A stretch of 64,000 nt of DNA from Caulobacter sp. 602-2 (GCF_011043625.1 NZ_JAAKGT010000002.1:1-64000); one strand, 5' to 3'. Positions 27,091 to 35,665 are shown, counted from the first letter of the stretch. Notes: generated from the sequence alone by a model not told the origin. Program-made: numbers and translations.

Positions 27091-28291
27091 CGGCGCCTCC
27101 CACGGCCTGGGCGGTCTTGTTCTGGGCGGGCTTGGGCTGGATGGCGCGCACGCTGTCGCCGTCGGCGATGGCGTCGGGCGGGCTGCTGACCACCCATTCG
27201 TTGGCCGCCAGGCCGCCGGCCAGCTCCAGTTCCGAGCCGTGGTCCTTGGCGATCGTGACCTTGCGGATGTGAACCTTGCCGTTGTTGTCGACCACGGCGA
27301 TCGCCGTGCCCTCCTTGCGGAACAGCAGGGTGTTGGCCGGCACGCGCAGGGTGGCGGGCGCGGCCTGGGCCAGGCCGCCCTTGCCCAGATCGAGGCTGAC
27401 CTGGGCGTAGGCGCCGGGCTTCAGCAGGCCCGCGGCGTTGTCGACCTCCAGCTGCACCAGCATGGCGCCCGACTGGGCGTCGACGGCGTCGGCGGCGCGC
27501 ACCAGCCGCGCCTGGAACGACTGGCCGGGCTGGTCGGGCGTGGCGAAGCTGGCGGTCATGCCCGGACGGATCGAGGCGGCCATGCTCTGGGGCACGCTGA
27601 CATAGAGGCGCAGGCGGCGGGTGTCCGACACCGTGAACAAGGGCGACGGCGCGCCGCCCCCGGCGCTGATCAGGGCGCCCAGGTCGGTGTCGCGGCTGGT
27701 CACCACGCCGTCGAACGGCGCGACGATGCGCTTGAAGGCGGCCAGGCTCTCCAGCCGGCGCACATTGGCGGCGGCCTCGTTGCGCATGGCTTCGCGGGCG
27801 GCCAGGTCGCCCTGCTTCTCGTCGGCCTCCTGCTGGGAGACGGCGTTCTCGCTCACCAGGCGCTTCCAGCGGGCGGCTCCGACCGCGGCGAGGTCACGCT
27901 GGGCCGAGGCCGTGGCCAGCGCGGCGCGGGCGGCGACCAGCTGCTGGTCCACTTCCGGGGCGTCGATCTCGGCCAGCACCTGACCGGCCTTCACCGGCTG
28001 GCCGATGTCGACGTACCAGCGACGCAGATAGCCGTCGGTGCGGGCGTAGACCGGGGCCTGGTTCCAGGCCTGCAGGCGGCCGGGCAGCACCAGCGCGCCG
28101 TCCTCGCCGGCGGTCGGCCGCACGACGCTGACGGTGACGACGCCGGCGTCCTGGCTGGCGGCGGCCAGGTCCTTGCCGCTCATGAAGCGGGCGGCCGCGC
28201 CCGTCGCCAGGATCAGGGCGAAACCCGCGGCGCCGACCAGCGCCAGACGGCGCAGCCGACGCGGATCGGTCTTGGGCAGGGTGTCAGGCAT
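27077..28291 (-). CDS. RND efflux periplasmic adaptor subunit
   Basis: The 404-residue membrane fusion protein has an N-terminal signal anchor (about 14-35), a lipoyl half (WYVDIGQPVKAGQVLAEID), a long helical hairpin rich in Gln, Ala and Glu, the second lipoyl half (APFDGVVTSRDTDLGALIS) and beta-barrel and membrane-proximal domains. It links the inner-membrane pump to the outer-membrane channel. It overlaps the RND gene by eight bases and the channel gene by 14, a tight three-gene operon. Confidence 0.93.
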   Translation of the reverse strand: MPDTLPKTDPRRLRRLALVGAAGFALILATGAAARFMSGKDLAAASQDAGVVTVSVVRPTAGEDGALVLPGRLQAWNQAPVYARTDGYLRRWYVDIGQPVKAGQVLAEIDAPEVDQQLVAARAALATASAQRDLAAVGAARWKRLVSENAVSQQEADEKQGDLAAREAMRNEAAANVRRLESLAAFKRIVAPFDGVVTSRDTDLGALISAGGGAPSPLFTVSDTRRLRLYVSVPQSMAASIRPGMTASFATPDQPGQSFQARLVRAADAVDAQSGAMLVQLEVDNAAGLLKPGAYAQVSLDLGKGGLAQAAPATLRVPANTLLFRKEGTAIAVVDNNGKVHIRKVTIAKDHGSELELAGGLAANEWVVSSPPDAIADGDSVRAIQPKPAQNKTAQAVGGAGARG

Positions 28292-31200
28292 GGACGGATC
28301 CTTCGGTGGACGGCGCTTCCGCGCGGGGGCGGCGGCCGTGGACGATGGCGAAGATGGTCGGAACGAACAGCAGCGAGGCGCAGGTGGCGAAGATCAGGCC
28401 GCCGATGACGGCGCGGCCCAGCGGGGCGTTCTGCTCGGTGCCCTCGCCCAGGGCCAGGGCCATGGGCCCCATGCCGATGATCATGGCCAGGGCGGTCATC
28501 AGCACCGGGCGGAAGCGGGTGACCCCGGCCTCGAAGGCGGCCTGCACCGCGTCGCCCGTGGCCGCCAGCCGCTCACGGGCGAAGCTGACCACCAGGATCG
28601 AGTTGGCCGTGGCCACGCCCATGCACATGATCGCGCCAGTCAGGGCCGGCACCGACAGCGGCGTGCCGGTGGCGAACAGCATCCAGGCGATGCCCGCCAG
28701 GGCGGCCGGCAGGGCCGAGATGATCACGAACGGGTCCAGCCAGGACTGGAAGTTGATGACGATCAGCAGGTAGATCATCACGACCGCGCCCAAGAGGCCC
28801 CAGCCCATGCCCGAGAAGGCGGTGTTCATGGTCTGGTACTGGCCGCGCAGGGTGACGCGCACCTTGGCCGGCTTGTCCTTCTCCAGGCTCTTGAGAACCT
28901 TCTGGACGTCGGCGGCCACGCCGCCCAGGTCGCGGCCTTGCGTGGCCGCATAGACGTTGACCATCGGCTGGATGTTGTACTGCGAGACCACGGCCGCCGT
29001 CGTGCCGCGGCTCAGCGCGCCCAGGCCGCCCAGCACCTGCGGCGCCTCGTTGGGCACGCGGCTGCCGGTGACCGGGATGGCGCCCAGCTTCTCGAAGCTG
29101 TCGATCAGGTATTCCGGCGTCTGGGCCACGATCGGGTAGGACACCCCGTTCTGCGGGTTCAGCCAGAACACCGGCGCGGTCTGGGCGCTGCCGGCCACGG
29201 CGCCGGCCAGGCTGGCGGTGACGTCGCGCTCGTCCAGGCCCAGGGCGTGGATGCGGGTGCGGTCGGCGTCGAAGCGCAGCTGCGGCGAGGCCGTGGGCTG
29301 CTGGATGCGCACGTCGGCGATGCCCTCCACCCCGCGGATGGCCCGCAGGATCTTCTGGGCGTAGGCCTGGTTGGTCGCCGCATCCCCGCCGGCCACCTGG
29401 ATGTCGATCGGCGCGGGGCTGCCGAAGTTCAGGATCTGGCTGGTGACGTCGGCGGGCAGGAACGAGAAGGTCGCGTTCGGGAAGGCCTTGGGCAGTTCCT
29501 GGCGCAGCGCCTTGACGTAGTCGTCGGTCGGCTTGTGGCCCTTCTTCAGGCTGATCAGGATGTCGCCGTCCATCGGGCCGATGGTGCCCGAGGCGTTGTA
29601 GGCGACGTTGATGCCGCTGGTGGACAGGCCGATGTTGTCGACCATGGTGTCGATCTCGGCGCTGGGGATGACCGTGCGCACCTGGCGCTGGATGCGGTCG
29701 AACAGCGCCGCCGACTCCTCGATGCGATAGCCGGTGGGCGCGCGGACGTGCATGGCGATCGAGCCGGAGTCCACGGCCGGGAAGAAGTTGCGCCCCAGGA
29801 ACGGAACCAGAGCCAGGCTCAGCACCGCGAACGCCAGAAAGCCGGCGACGAACTTGCCGCGCGCGCCCAGGGCGAAGCCCAGCAGGCCGGCATAGGCGTC
29901 GCGCACCTTGGCGAACACCCGCTCGAAGCCGCGCTGGAAGCGCACCAGGCGGTTCTTGGACGGCGCCTCCTGGTCGTGCGGCGCGTGCGGCTTCAGCAGG
30001 AAGGCCGCCATGGTCGGCACCAGCGTCCGCGACAGCAGGAACGAGGCGATCATGGCGAACACCACCGACATCGCCATCGGCACGAACAGGAAGCCCGACA
30101 CGCCCGGCAGGAAGAACATCGGCACGAAGACGATGCAGATGCAGAGCAGGGAAACGAAGGCCGGCGTGACGATCTGGGCCGCGCCGTCGAGGATCGCGGT
30201 CTTGACGTCCTTGCCGTGCTCCAGGTGCCAGTTGATGTTCTCGATGGTCACCGTGGCGTCGTCGACCAGGATGCCGACGGCCAGGGCGAGGCCCCCCAGG
30301 GTCATGACGTTCAGGGTCTGGCCGAAAGCGGCCAGGGCCGCCACCGCCGCCAGCACGGCCAGCGGGATCGACACGGCGATGATCACCGTCGAGCGCCAGC
30401 TGCCCAGGAACAGCAGGATCATCAGCGAGGTCAGCACCGCGGCCAGCGCGCCCTCGTGGACCACGCCCTCGACGGCGGCCTTCACGAAGGTCGACTGGTC
30501 GTTCAGCGGCGTGATCGACAGGTTGTCCGGCAGCTGGGCCTTCAGTTCGGGCAGCGCGCCCTTGATGCCGTCGACGATGGCGATGGTCGAGGTCGCGCCC
30601 GACTTCAGCACCGTCATCAGCACCGAACGCTGGCCGTCCACGTGGACGACGTTCTGCTGCGGGGCCGAACCGTCGCGCACGTGGGCCACGTCGCCCAGGC
30701 GGATGGTGGCGCCGTTGACCGTGCGCACCGGCAGGGCGTTCAGCTCGTCGACCGAGCCGGGGGCGTTGTTGAGGCGCAGGCTGTACTGGAACTCGCCGAT
30801 CTTGACGAAGCCGGCGGGCGTGATCTGGGTCTGGGCGGCGATGGCCGCGCCGACGTCGGTGGCCGACAGCCCCTTGGACAGCAGGGCCTGCGGATCGATG
30901 TCGACCTGGATCTGGCGGGTCTTGCCGCCGAACGGGAACGGCACGGCCGCGCCGGGCACCGTCACCAGGCGCGTGCGGATGAAGTTGACGCCGTAGTCGA
31001 ACAGCTGCTGCTCGCTCATGCCCTGACCCGACAGGGCCAGCTGCACGATCGGCACGGTCGAGGCGTTGTAGTTCAGCACCAGCGGCGGGGTGGTGCCGGT
31101 CGGCATCTGGCGCAGCAGGGTCTGCGAGACGGCGGTGATCTGGGCGTTGGCCAGGCGGATGTCGGCGCCGGGCTGGAAATAGACCTTCACCACCCCGATG

Positions 31201-31466
31201 CCCTGCAGCGAGGTGGCCTCGATGTGCTCGATGTCGTTGACCGTGGTGGTCAGGGCCCGCTGGTAGGGCGTCAGGATCCGCCCCGACATGTCCTCCGGCG
31301 ACAAGCCGTTATAGGTGAAGGCCACCGCCACGACGGGGACGCGGATCTCCGGAAAGATGTCGGTCGGGGTGCGCAGGATCGCCAGCACGCCGACGATGAG
31401 GATCATCGCGGCCATGACGACGAAGGTGTAGGGACGCGCCAAGGCCGTCCGCACAAGCGAGATCAT
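28284..31466 (-). CDS. RND efflux inner-membrane pump (HAE-1/AcrB-like)
   Basis: The 1060-residue pump has the usual 12-helix plan with two large periplasmic loops. The N-terminus RPYTFVVMAAMILIVG is the first helix; GILVDDATVTIENI holds the proton-relay aspartate pair in helix 4. IVHGRRPR follows the last helix. Substrates of such pumps are drugs, solvents or metals; no heavy-metal motif is obvious, so a drug/organic role is more likely. It is the first gene of the operon with the adaptor and channel genes. Confidence 0.95.
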   Translation of the reverse strand: MISLVRTALARPYTFVVMAAMILIVGVLAILRTPTDIFPEIRVPVVAVAFTYNGLSPEDMSGRILTPYQRALTTTVNDIEHIEATSLQGIGVVKVYFQPGADIRLANAQITAVSQTLLRQMPTGTTPPLVLNYNASTVPIVQLALSGQGMSEQQLFDYGVNFIRTRLVTVPGAAVPFPFGGKTRQIQVDIDPQALLSKGLSATDVGAAIAAQTQITPAGFVKIGEFQYSLRLNNAPGSVDELNALPVRTVNGATIRLGDVAHVRDGSAPQQNVVHVDGQRSVLMTVLKSGATSTIAIVDGIKGALPELKAQLPDNLSITPLNDQSTFVKAAVEGVVHEGALAAVLTSLMILLFLGSWRSTVIIAVSIPLAVLAAVAALAAFGQTLNVMTLGGLALAVGILVDDATVTIENINWHLEHGKDVKTAILDGAAQIVTPAFVSLLCICIVFVPMFFLPGVSGFLFVPMAMSVVFAMIASFLLSRTLVPTMAAFLLKPHAPHDQEAPSKNRLVRFQRGFERVFAKVRDAYAGLLGFALGARGKFVAGFLAFAVLSLALVPFLGRNFFPAVDSGSIAMHVRAPTGYRIEESAALFDRIQRQVRTVIPSAEIDTMVDNIGLSTSGINVAYNASGTIGPMDGDILISLKKGHKPTDDYVKALRQELPKAFPNATFSFLPADVTSQILNFGSPAPIDIQVAGGDAATNQAYAQKILRAIRGVEGIADVRIQQPTASPQLRFDADRTRIHALGLDERDVTASLAGAVAGSAQTAPVFWLNPQNGVSYPIVAQTPEYLIDSFEKLGAIPVTGSRVPNEAPQVLGGLGALSRGTTAAVVSQYNIQPMVNVYAATQGRDLGGVAADVQKVLKSLEKDKPAKVRVTLRGQYQTMNTAFSGMGWGLLGAVVMIYLLIVINFQSWLDPFVIISALPAALAGIAWMLFATGTPLSVPALTGAIMCMGVATANSILVVSFARERLAATGDAVQAAFEAGVTRFRPVLMTALAMIIGMGPMALALGEGTEQNAPLGRAVIGGLIFATCASLLFVPTIFAIVHGRRPRAEAPSTEGSVHA

Positions 31467-31521
31467 CGAAGCATCCGTCGTTCCGGAGAGGTTGCGACGG
31501 ATGTAGCGGCGCCATCGGGTC

Positions 31522-31543
31522 GTCAGGCTGACGCCTGCCTGAC
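31522..31543. promoter_or_regulatory. Inverted-repeat operator candidate upstream of RND operon
   Basis: GTCAGGC (31522-31528) and GCCTGAC (31537-31543) form a 7-8-7 perfect inverted repeat 56 bases ahead of the RND start. The loop repeats CTGAC-like elements. No dedicated TetR or MarR gene lies next to the operon. Confidence 0.45.
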
Positions 31544-31597
31544 AAGGCGGTCAGCAACGGTGGACAACCTTCGCCTTGGGCGACGCCGGCCGGGTCC

Positions 31598-32365
31598 TCA
31601 GGCGTAGGTGACGTTCGCCAGGGTGAAGACGAACGGCCTGGCCTCCGCCCCCTGGCCGCCGCCGGTCATGACGATGTCGGCGCCGGCGATGCCCATCAGG
31701 TTGATCTCGGTCAGCGTCGAGACCGCTTCGCCGCCATTGGCCTCGCCAGCTTCGATCCGGGCGGCCGCGCCGATCCAGATCGTCGGCTTGAAGGTCAGGG
31801 TGACGGTGGTGTGCGGCGCGAGGGACGTCCGCGCATAGGGCTCGCCATCCCGGAAGACGGTGGCTGCGACGAAGCCCTGAGGCAGCTGGTTCATCAGGGC
31901 GATCGCGCGCGGAGGGCCCGGCTGGTCGGCGATCCGAAGCAGCGTGCCGGACGGGGCGGCCACGACCTCGGCGACCTGGCCCCCGGCGATGTCCAGCTGC
32001 GGCGAGACGTTGCCGCTGGGGTCGACCACGCCCAGCGTGACCGCGACGGGCCAGGTGAACGGGTGGCTCCAGCCGGGGCCGCAGTTGTCGATCACCCGCC
32101 AGGCCTGCCCAACCTCGTCCAGCCCCGGCGACGGCGGCTGGCCGAACAGCAGCACGCGCACGTTGCCGGCGTCGTTCGAGCGGTTGACGAAGTTCAGCTT
32201 CACCTCCGGCCCCGGCGAGCCGGCCGTCAGGGCGGCGGGAGCCGCCTCCGACACGGTCTCGGCGGCCGGCGCCTCGGCCGGCGGGGCCGCGACGTCCTCG
32301 GCCAGGGCCGAGACGAGGCCCTGATCGCTCGCGCCGTTGGCGCTCTTGGCGGTGATGGTGTCCAT
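31598..32365 (-). CDS. RhiA-like protein, distant third copy with Ala-rich N-terminus
   Basis: The 255-residue protein has a disordered Ala/Glu/Pro N-terminus (1-45) and then a strand-rich domain starting VKLNFVNRSNDAGNVRVLLF, followed by QAWRVIDNCGPGWSHPFTWP and a late TLTFKPTIWIG block. These positions match the RhiA-family plan and the tandem pair at 20993-22330 (VN opening strand, AW----PG, late F-P strand). GGGAGG precedes the ATG. No signal peptide is seen. The function is unknown. Confidence 0.66.
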   Translation of the reverse strand: MDTITAKSANGASDQGLVSALAEDVAAPPAEAPAAETVSEAAPAALTAGSPGPEVKLNFVNRSNDAGNVRVLLFGQPPSPGLDEVGQAWRVIDNCGPGWSHPFTWPVAVTLGVVDPSGNVSPQLDIAGGQVAEVVAAPSGTLLRIADQPGPPRAIALMNQLPQGFVAATVFRDGEPYARTSLAPHTTVTLTFKPTIWIGAAARIEAGEANGGEAVSTLTEINLMGIAGADIVMTGGGQGAEARPFVFTLANVTYA

Positions 32366-32452
32366 GGCCCTGCCTCCCCGGCGAAGGCGCTCTGCGCCCT
32401 TCGCAATCTCAGGCAGCATACAACCCTACGAAGATTACCCAAAGGCGCCGTT

Positions 32453-32953
32453 TCAGCCGCGCCCGCGTCTGGCCTCGATCAGGGCCGCACGGTCGCGCAC
32501 CGTCTGTCCCGCGGCCGGGCCGGCGGCGTAGGTGAAGGTCTCGCCGTCGATCGGGCGGCCGCTGACGGCGTCGACCACGATCGGCTCGGCCGCCCGGCCG
32601 GTGGTCCGGTCGACCAGCTGCCCGGCGATCCCCTCATCGGCGAAGTGGCGGTTGCCGAAGGCCAGCAGCGCGGTCAGCACCGGGGCGAAGTCGCGGCCGC
32701 GCGCGGTCGGCACATAGGCGTGGCGCACCGGCCGCTCCTGATAGGGCCGTCGCTCGAGAAAGCCGGATTGTACTAGTCCGGCCAGGCGCTTGGCGAGGAT
32801 GTTGGGGGCCACGCCGAGGCTCTTCTCGAACTCGTCGAAGCGGGTCAGCCCCTGCAGGGCGTCCCGCAGGATCATCAGGCTCCAGGTGTCGCCGACGCGT
32901 TCGAGCGTGCGGCCGACGGGGCACTGTCCGGGATCGAAGGCGCGCGTGGTCAT
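32453..32953 (-). CDS. HxlR-family transcriptional regulator
   Basis: The 166-residue winged-helix protein carries the HxlR core: CPVGRTLERVGDTWSLMILRD, LTRFDEFEKSLGVAPNILAKRL and RPVRHAYVPTARGRDF. These regulators sense electrophiles or redox signals and bind direct or inverted repeats in divergent promoters. The C-terminal 60 residues (from about 105) extend beyond the core and resemble a DUF-like tail common in this group. I use the ATG at 32953; a start nine codons earlier lacks a ribosome site. It is divergent from the SDR gene, its likely target. Confidence 0.9.
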   Translation of the reverse strand: MTTRAFDPGQCPVGRTLERVGDTWSLMILRDALQGLTRFDEFEKSLGVAPNILAKRLAGLVQSGFLERRPYQERPVRHAYVPTARGRDFAPVLTALLAFGNRHFADEGIAGQLVDRTTGRAAEPIVVDAVSGRPIDGETFTYAAGPAAGQTVRDRAALIEARRGRG

Positions 32954-32990
32954 GAGATGAAGATAGGCGGTCGATAGCAAAATGAAAGCC

Positions 32991-33033
32991 AGTCACTTGC
33001 AATTCGAAAGTAACTAGCCATCTGCAAGTCACC
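32991..33033. promoter_or_regulatory. Three AGTNAC repeats at 18-base period, HxlR operator candidate
   Basis: AGTCACT (32991), AGTAACT (33009) and AGTCACC (33027) are spaced exactly 18 bases apart between the divergent HxlR and SDR genes. The outer flanks also form an inverted repeat, ACTTGCA (32995-33001) with TGCAAGT (33023-33029). This matches the kind of site an HxlR dimer binds. Confidence 0.6.
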
Positions 33034-33078
33034 CCGCCGCGACGAGCGTGGCGGCCAGCATCCCGAGGGGATCCAGAC

Positions 33079-33876
33079 ATGAGCAACAAGCAGTTTTCCG
33101 GCACGGCCCTGGTGACCGGCGCCTCGACCGGCATCGGCGCCACCTATGCCGACCGCCTGGCCCGCCGCGGCCACGACCTGGTGCTGGTGGCCCGCGACGC
33201 GGCGCGCCTGGCCAATCTGGCCGAACGCCTGCGCAGCGAGACCGGCGTCAAGGTCGATGTCCTGCAGGCCGACCTGACGAACGCCGTCGACCTGGCCCGC
33301 GTCGAGGCCCGCCTGGCCGACGACGCGAGCATCGACTTTCTGATCAACAACGCCGGCGCGGCCCTGGGCGGCGACTTCGTCGAGCAGGACGTCGACAAGG
33401 TCGACAACCTGATCCAGCTGAACGTGGTGTCGGTGACGCGCCTGGCCCACGCGGCCGCCGTCGCCTTCCAGGCCCGCGGGCGCGGCGCCATCGTCAACAT
33501 CTCGTCGGTGGTGGGCCTGCTGCCCGAGTTCCGCTCGCCGGTCTACGGCGCGACCAAGGCCTATGTGACCTACTTCACCCAAGGCCTGCGCAGCCAGCTG
33601 CCCGAGACGGTGAAGCTGCAGGCGGTGCTGCCCGGCGCCACCCGCACCGAGATCTGGGACCGCTCCGGCGGCAGCGTCGACGCGCTGGATCCGTCCACGG
33701 TGATGGAGGTCGGCGACCTGGTCGACGCAGCCCTGGCGGGCTTCGACCTGGGCGAACTGATCACCATCCCCTCGCTGCCCGAGACGGCCGACTTCGCCGC
33801 CTATGACGCGGCCCGCCTGAACCTGGCGCCCAACCTGTCGCGCGACCGGCCCGCGCCCCGCTACGGCGTGGCCTGA
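33079..33876 (+). CDS. Short-chain dehydrogenase/reductase
   Basis: The 265-residue classical SDR has the cofactor motif TGASTGIG (13-20), NNAG (90-93), the catalytic serine region NISSVVG, and Tyr156/Lys160 in YGATK. Arg39 in LVARDAARL favours NADP(H). It is a cytosolic oxidoreductase of unknown substrate. The divergent HxlR regulator 125 bases upstream suggests induction by a reactive compound the enzyme reduces. Confidence 0.93.
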   Translation: MSNKQFSGTALVTGASTGIGATYADRLARRGHDLVLVARDAARLANLAERLRSETGVKVDVLQADLTNAVDLARVEARLADDASIDFLINNAGAALGGDFVEQDVDKVDNLIQLNVVSVTRLAHAAAVAFQARGRGAIVNISSVVGLLPEFRSPVYGATKAYVTYFTQGLRSQLPETVKLQAVLPGATRTEIWDRSGGSVDALDPSTVMEVGDLVDAALAGFDLGELITIPSLPETADFAAYDAARLNLAPNLSRDRPAPRYGVA

Positions 33877-33956
33877 GCCCCCCCGGCGGCGGCGGCCAGA
33901 CCACGGAACGAAAGCCGCCGCCGGCCGCTCCCCCTTGTGAAACCGGGAGGCGCAAC

Positions 33957-34148
33957 ATGGCCGTCATAGCCAATCTCGACGAGTTCATCCTGGAAGAGAC
34001 CGAGCACGGCATCTTCCTGACGCTCACCGCCGACGACGACCAGACCATGCGCGTCAAGGTCACGCTCGACGACCTCGAAGAGATCATGGAGGTCATAGAC
34101 GAGGTGTTCGGCGTCGAGGTCGAGGCGGCCAACGACGAGGCCGAGTGA
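33957..34148 (+). CDS. Small acidic protein, 63 aa
   Basis: The 63-residue protein starts MAVIANLDEFILEETEHGIF and has VKVTLDDLEEIMEVIDEVF, giving a predicted strand-strand-helix with a very acidic C-terminus. GGGAGG precedes the ATG. No family is recognised; the size and charge are seen in small regulators and decoys. A hairpin with a T-rich tail about 75 bases past the stop could end its transcript. Confidence 0.66.
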   Translation: MAVIANLDEFILEETEHGIFLTLTADDDQTMRVKVTLDDLEEIMEVIDEVFGVEVEAANDEAE

Positions 34149-34158
34149 TCTTTCCAAT

Positions 34159-34321
34159 CCTTCTCCCCTTGCGGGAGAAGGTGTCGACGAAGTCGACGGT
34201 TGAGGGGTCGCATGTACGAGAACGCCGCGACGGCTGATCGGCTGTCGCGGCGTCTTGTTTTGAGAGACCCCTCACCCGACCTCCCTTCGGGAGGCCACCC
34301 TCTCCCGCAAGGGGAGAGGGG
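34159..34321. repeat. R3-type repeat with inverted ends
   Basis: The left end CCTTCTCCCCTTGCGGGAGA (34159 on) and the right end CTCTCCCGCAAGGGGAGAGG (to 34320) are near-perfect inverted copies about 160 bases apart. Inside is the hairpin CGCCGCGAC...GTCGCGGCG (34223-34252) followed by TCTTGTTTT, which can act as a terminator for the plus-strand gene before it. A second copy with perfect ends is at 52218-52358. Confidence 0.75.
34223..34261 (+). terminator. Hairpin with T-rich tail inside R3 repeat
   Basis: CGCCGCGAC (34223-34231) pairs with GTCGCGGCG (34244-34252) around a 12-base loop, followed by TCTTGTTTT. It lies 75 bases after the small acidic gene and faces the stop of the convergent cation transporter gene. 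Confidence 0.55.
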
Positions 34322-34324
34322 GTG

Positions 34325-35263
34325 CTACGCGACCTCCACCGTCAGGTGGCGCAGCTCGTGCACTGGCAGGAGCCGCTCGCGCACGGCCTGGGCCGGCAGG
34401 CCCGCGACGCTGACGATGGCCGCATGGGCCTGCGGTCCCACTTTCCAGACGTGCAGGTCGAGGATCTGCCCGCCGGCGGGGCCTTCCAGCAGTTCGCGCA
34501 TCTCCTCGGCCACGTGTTCGTCGGTGGCGTCCAGCAGCACGGCGGCGGTGTCGCGCATCAGGCCCCAGGCCCAGCGGGCGATGACCACGGCGCCGACCAC
34601 GCCCATGATCGGGTCCAGCCACGTCCAGCCGAACTGGCGGCCGGCGATCAGGGCGACGATGGCCAGCACCGAGGTCAGGGCGTCGGCCAGCACGTGCATG
34701 TAGGCCGAGCGCAGGTTGTTGTCGTGGCCATGGCCGTGTCCATGGTGATGGCCGTGATCATGAGCATGATGATGGTCATGGCCATGGTGGTGGTGGCCGT
34801 GATGTCCGCCCGACAGCAGGGCCGCGCTGGCCAGGTTCACCAGCAGGCCGACCACGGCGATGACGATGGCCTCCATGAAGGCGATCGACGACGGCTCGAA
34901 CAGGCGGCGCACCGATTCCACGCCCACGCCGATGGCGATCACCGCCAGCACCAGGGCCGAGGCGAAGCCGGCCAGGTCCCCGACCTTGCCGGTGCCGAAG
35001 CTGTAGCGGCGGCTCGTGGCGTGCTTGCGGGCATAGGCATAGGCGGCGGCCGCCACGGCCAGGGCCCCGGCGTGGGTGGCCATGTGGAAGCCGTCGGCCA
35101 GCAGGGCCATCGAGCCGGTCCACCACCCGGCCAGGATCTCGACCACCATCATCACCGCCGTCAGGCCCACCACCCACAGCGTGCGGCGGGCGTTGGCGTC
35201 GTGGTCGGCGGCGAGGAAGACGTGGTCGTGCGGATGCGGGGGCGCGGTGACGGCGGCGGTCAT
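34325..35263 (-). CDS. dmeF: Cation diffusion facilitator DmeF (Co/Ni efflux)
   Basis: The 312-residue transporter has six predicted membrane helices and a very His-rich loop before helix 5 (more than 15 His in GGHHGHHHHGHDHHHAHDHG and what follows). LLADGFHMATHAG and HVLADALTSVLA carry the metal-binding Asp/His pairs of helices 2 and 5. CDF proteins export divalent metal against protons. The start at 35263 has GAGGT just upstream, overlapping the dmeR stop; a start four codons earlier has no ribosome site. It pairs with the RcnR-type repressor gene, as in other DmeRF systems. Confidence 0.9.
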   Translation of the reverse strand: MTAAVTAPPHPHDHVFLAADHDANARRTLWVVGLTAVMMVVEILAGWWTGSMALLADGFHMATHAGALAVAAAAYAYARKHATSRRYSFGTGKVGDLAGFASALVLAVIAIGVGVESVRRLFEPSSIAFMEAIVIAVVGLLVNLASAALLSGGHHGHHHHGHDHHHAHDHGHHHGHGHGHDNNLRSAYMHVLADALTSVLAIVALIAGRQFGWTWLDPIMGVVGAVVIARWAWGLMRDTAAVLLDATDEHVAEEMRELLEGPAGGQILDLHVWKVGPQAHAAIVSVAGLPAQAVRERLLPVHELRHLTVEVA

Positions 35264-35271
35264 GTCGGACC

Positions 35272-35547
35272 TCATTTGGAATAGCGGCGGAAGGCCTCGA
35301 TCACCTCGGCCGCGCCCTTCTCGCGCTCGGCGTCGGAAAGCCCAGGCGCGGCGACGTGCTCGCGCAGGTGGGCCTCGACGATCTCGTCGAGCAGGCCGTT
35401 GAGGGCGCCCCGGGTGGCGGCCACCAGGTGCAGGGTCTTGGCGCAGTCGTGGTCATCGGCGATCGCGCGCTCGATCGCCGCGACCTGGCCGGCGATGCGG
35501 CGAACGCGCTTGAGCAGGGCGTCGTTGTCGGTGGAAAGGTGAGCCAT
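35272..35547 (-). CDS. dmeR: RcnR/FrmR-family metal repressor DmeR
   Basis: The 91-residue all-helical regulator has His3, Cys35, His60 and His64, the complete nickel/cobalt ligand set of RcnR; formaldehyde sensors keep only Pro2/Cys35/His60. LLKRVRRIAGQVAAIERAI is the family signature of helix 1. Metal binding should release it from DNA and switch on dmeF, which follows in the same operon. The likely operator, a C-tract flanked by ATAC/GTAT, is 4 bases before its own start. Confidence 0.92.
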   Translation of the reverse strand: MAHLSTDNDALLKRVRRIAGQVAAIERAIADDHDCAKTLHLVAATRGALNGLLDEIVEAHLREHVAAPGLSDAEREKGAAEVIEAFRRYSK

Positions 35548-35550
35548 AGC

Positions 35551-35567
35551 ATACCCCCCTATAGTAT
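35551..35567. promoter_or_regulatory. DmeR operator candidate (C-tract flanked by inverted ends)
   Basis: ATACCCCCCTATAGTAT has a C6 tract with ATAC and GTAT ends, the layout of RcnR/CsoR-type operators (a G/C tract flanked by AT-rich inverted repeats). It lies just ahead of dmeR, over the likely -10 region. Confidence 0.6.
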
Positions 35568-35620
35568 ATTCAAAAGCAAGGAAACCCGCCCCGCCCGGGG
35601 ACAGGCGAGCCGTCCCAGAT

Positions 35621-35665
35621 CCTCCTCCTCTGGGGGAGGCAGCCCGAAGGGCCGGAGGGGGTCGG
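35621..35665. repeat. R1-type repeat
   Basis: CCTCCTCCTCTGGGGGAGGC followed by AGCCCGAAGGGCC and GGAGGGGGTCGG is the same block as 4-37. It sits in the noncoding stretch between dmeR and the gene at 35704. Confidence 0.75.

Noticed and set aside
28134-31607. A very long plus-strand open frame across the RND pump gene
   Set aside because: It is antisense to a clear RND pump, rich in His, Asp, Arg and Gly, and lacks any recognisable domain. Such frames are expected opposite GC-rich genes.
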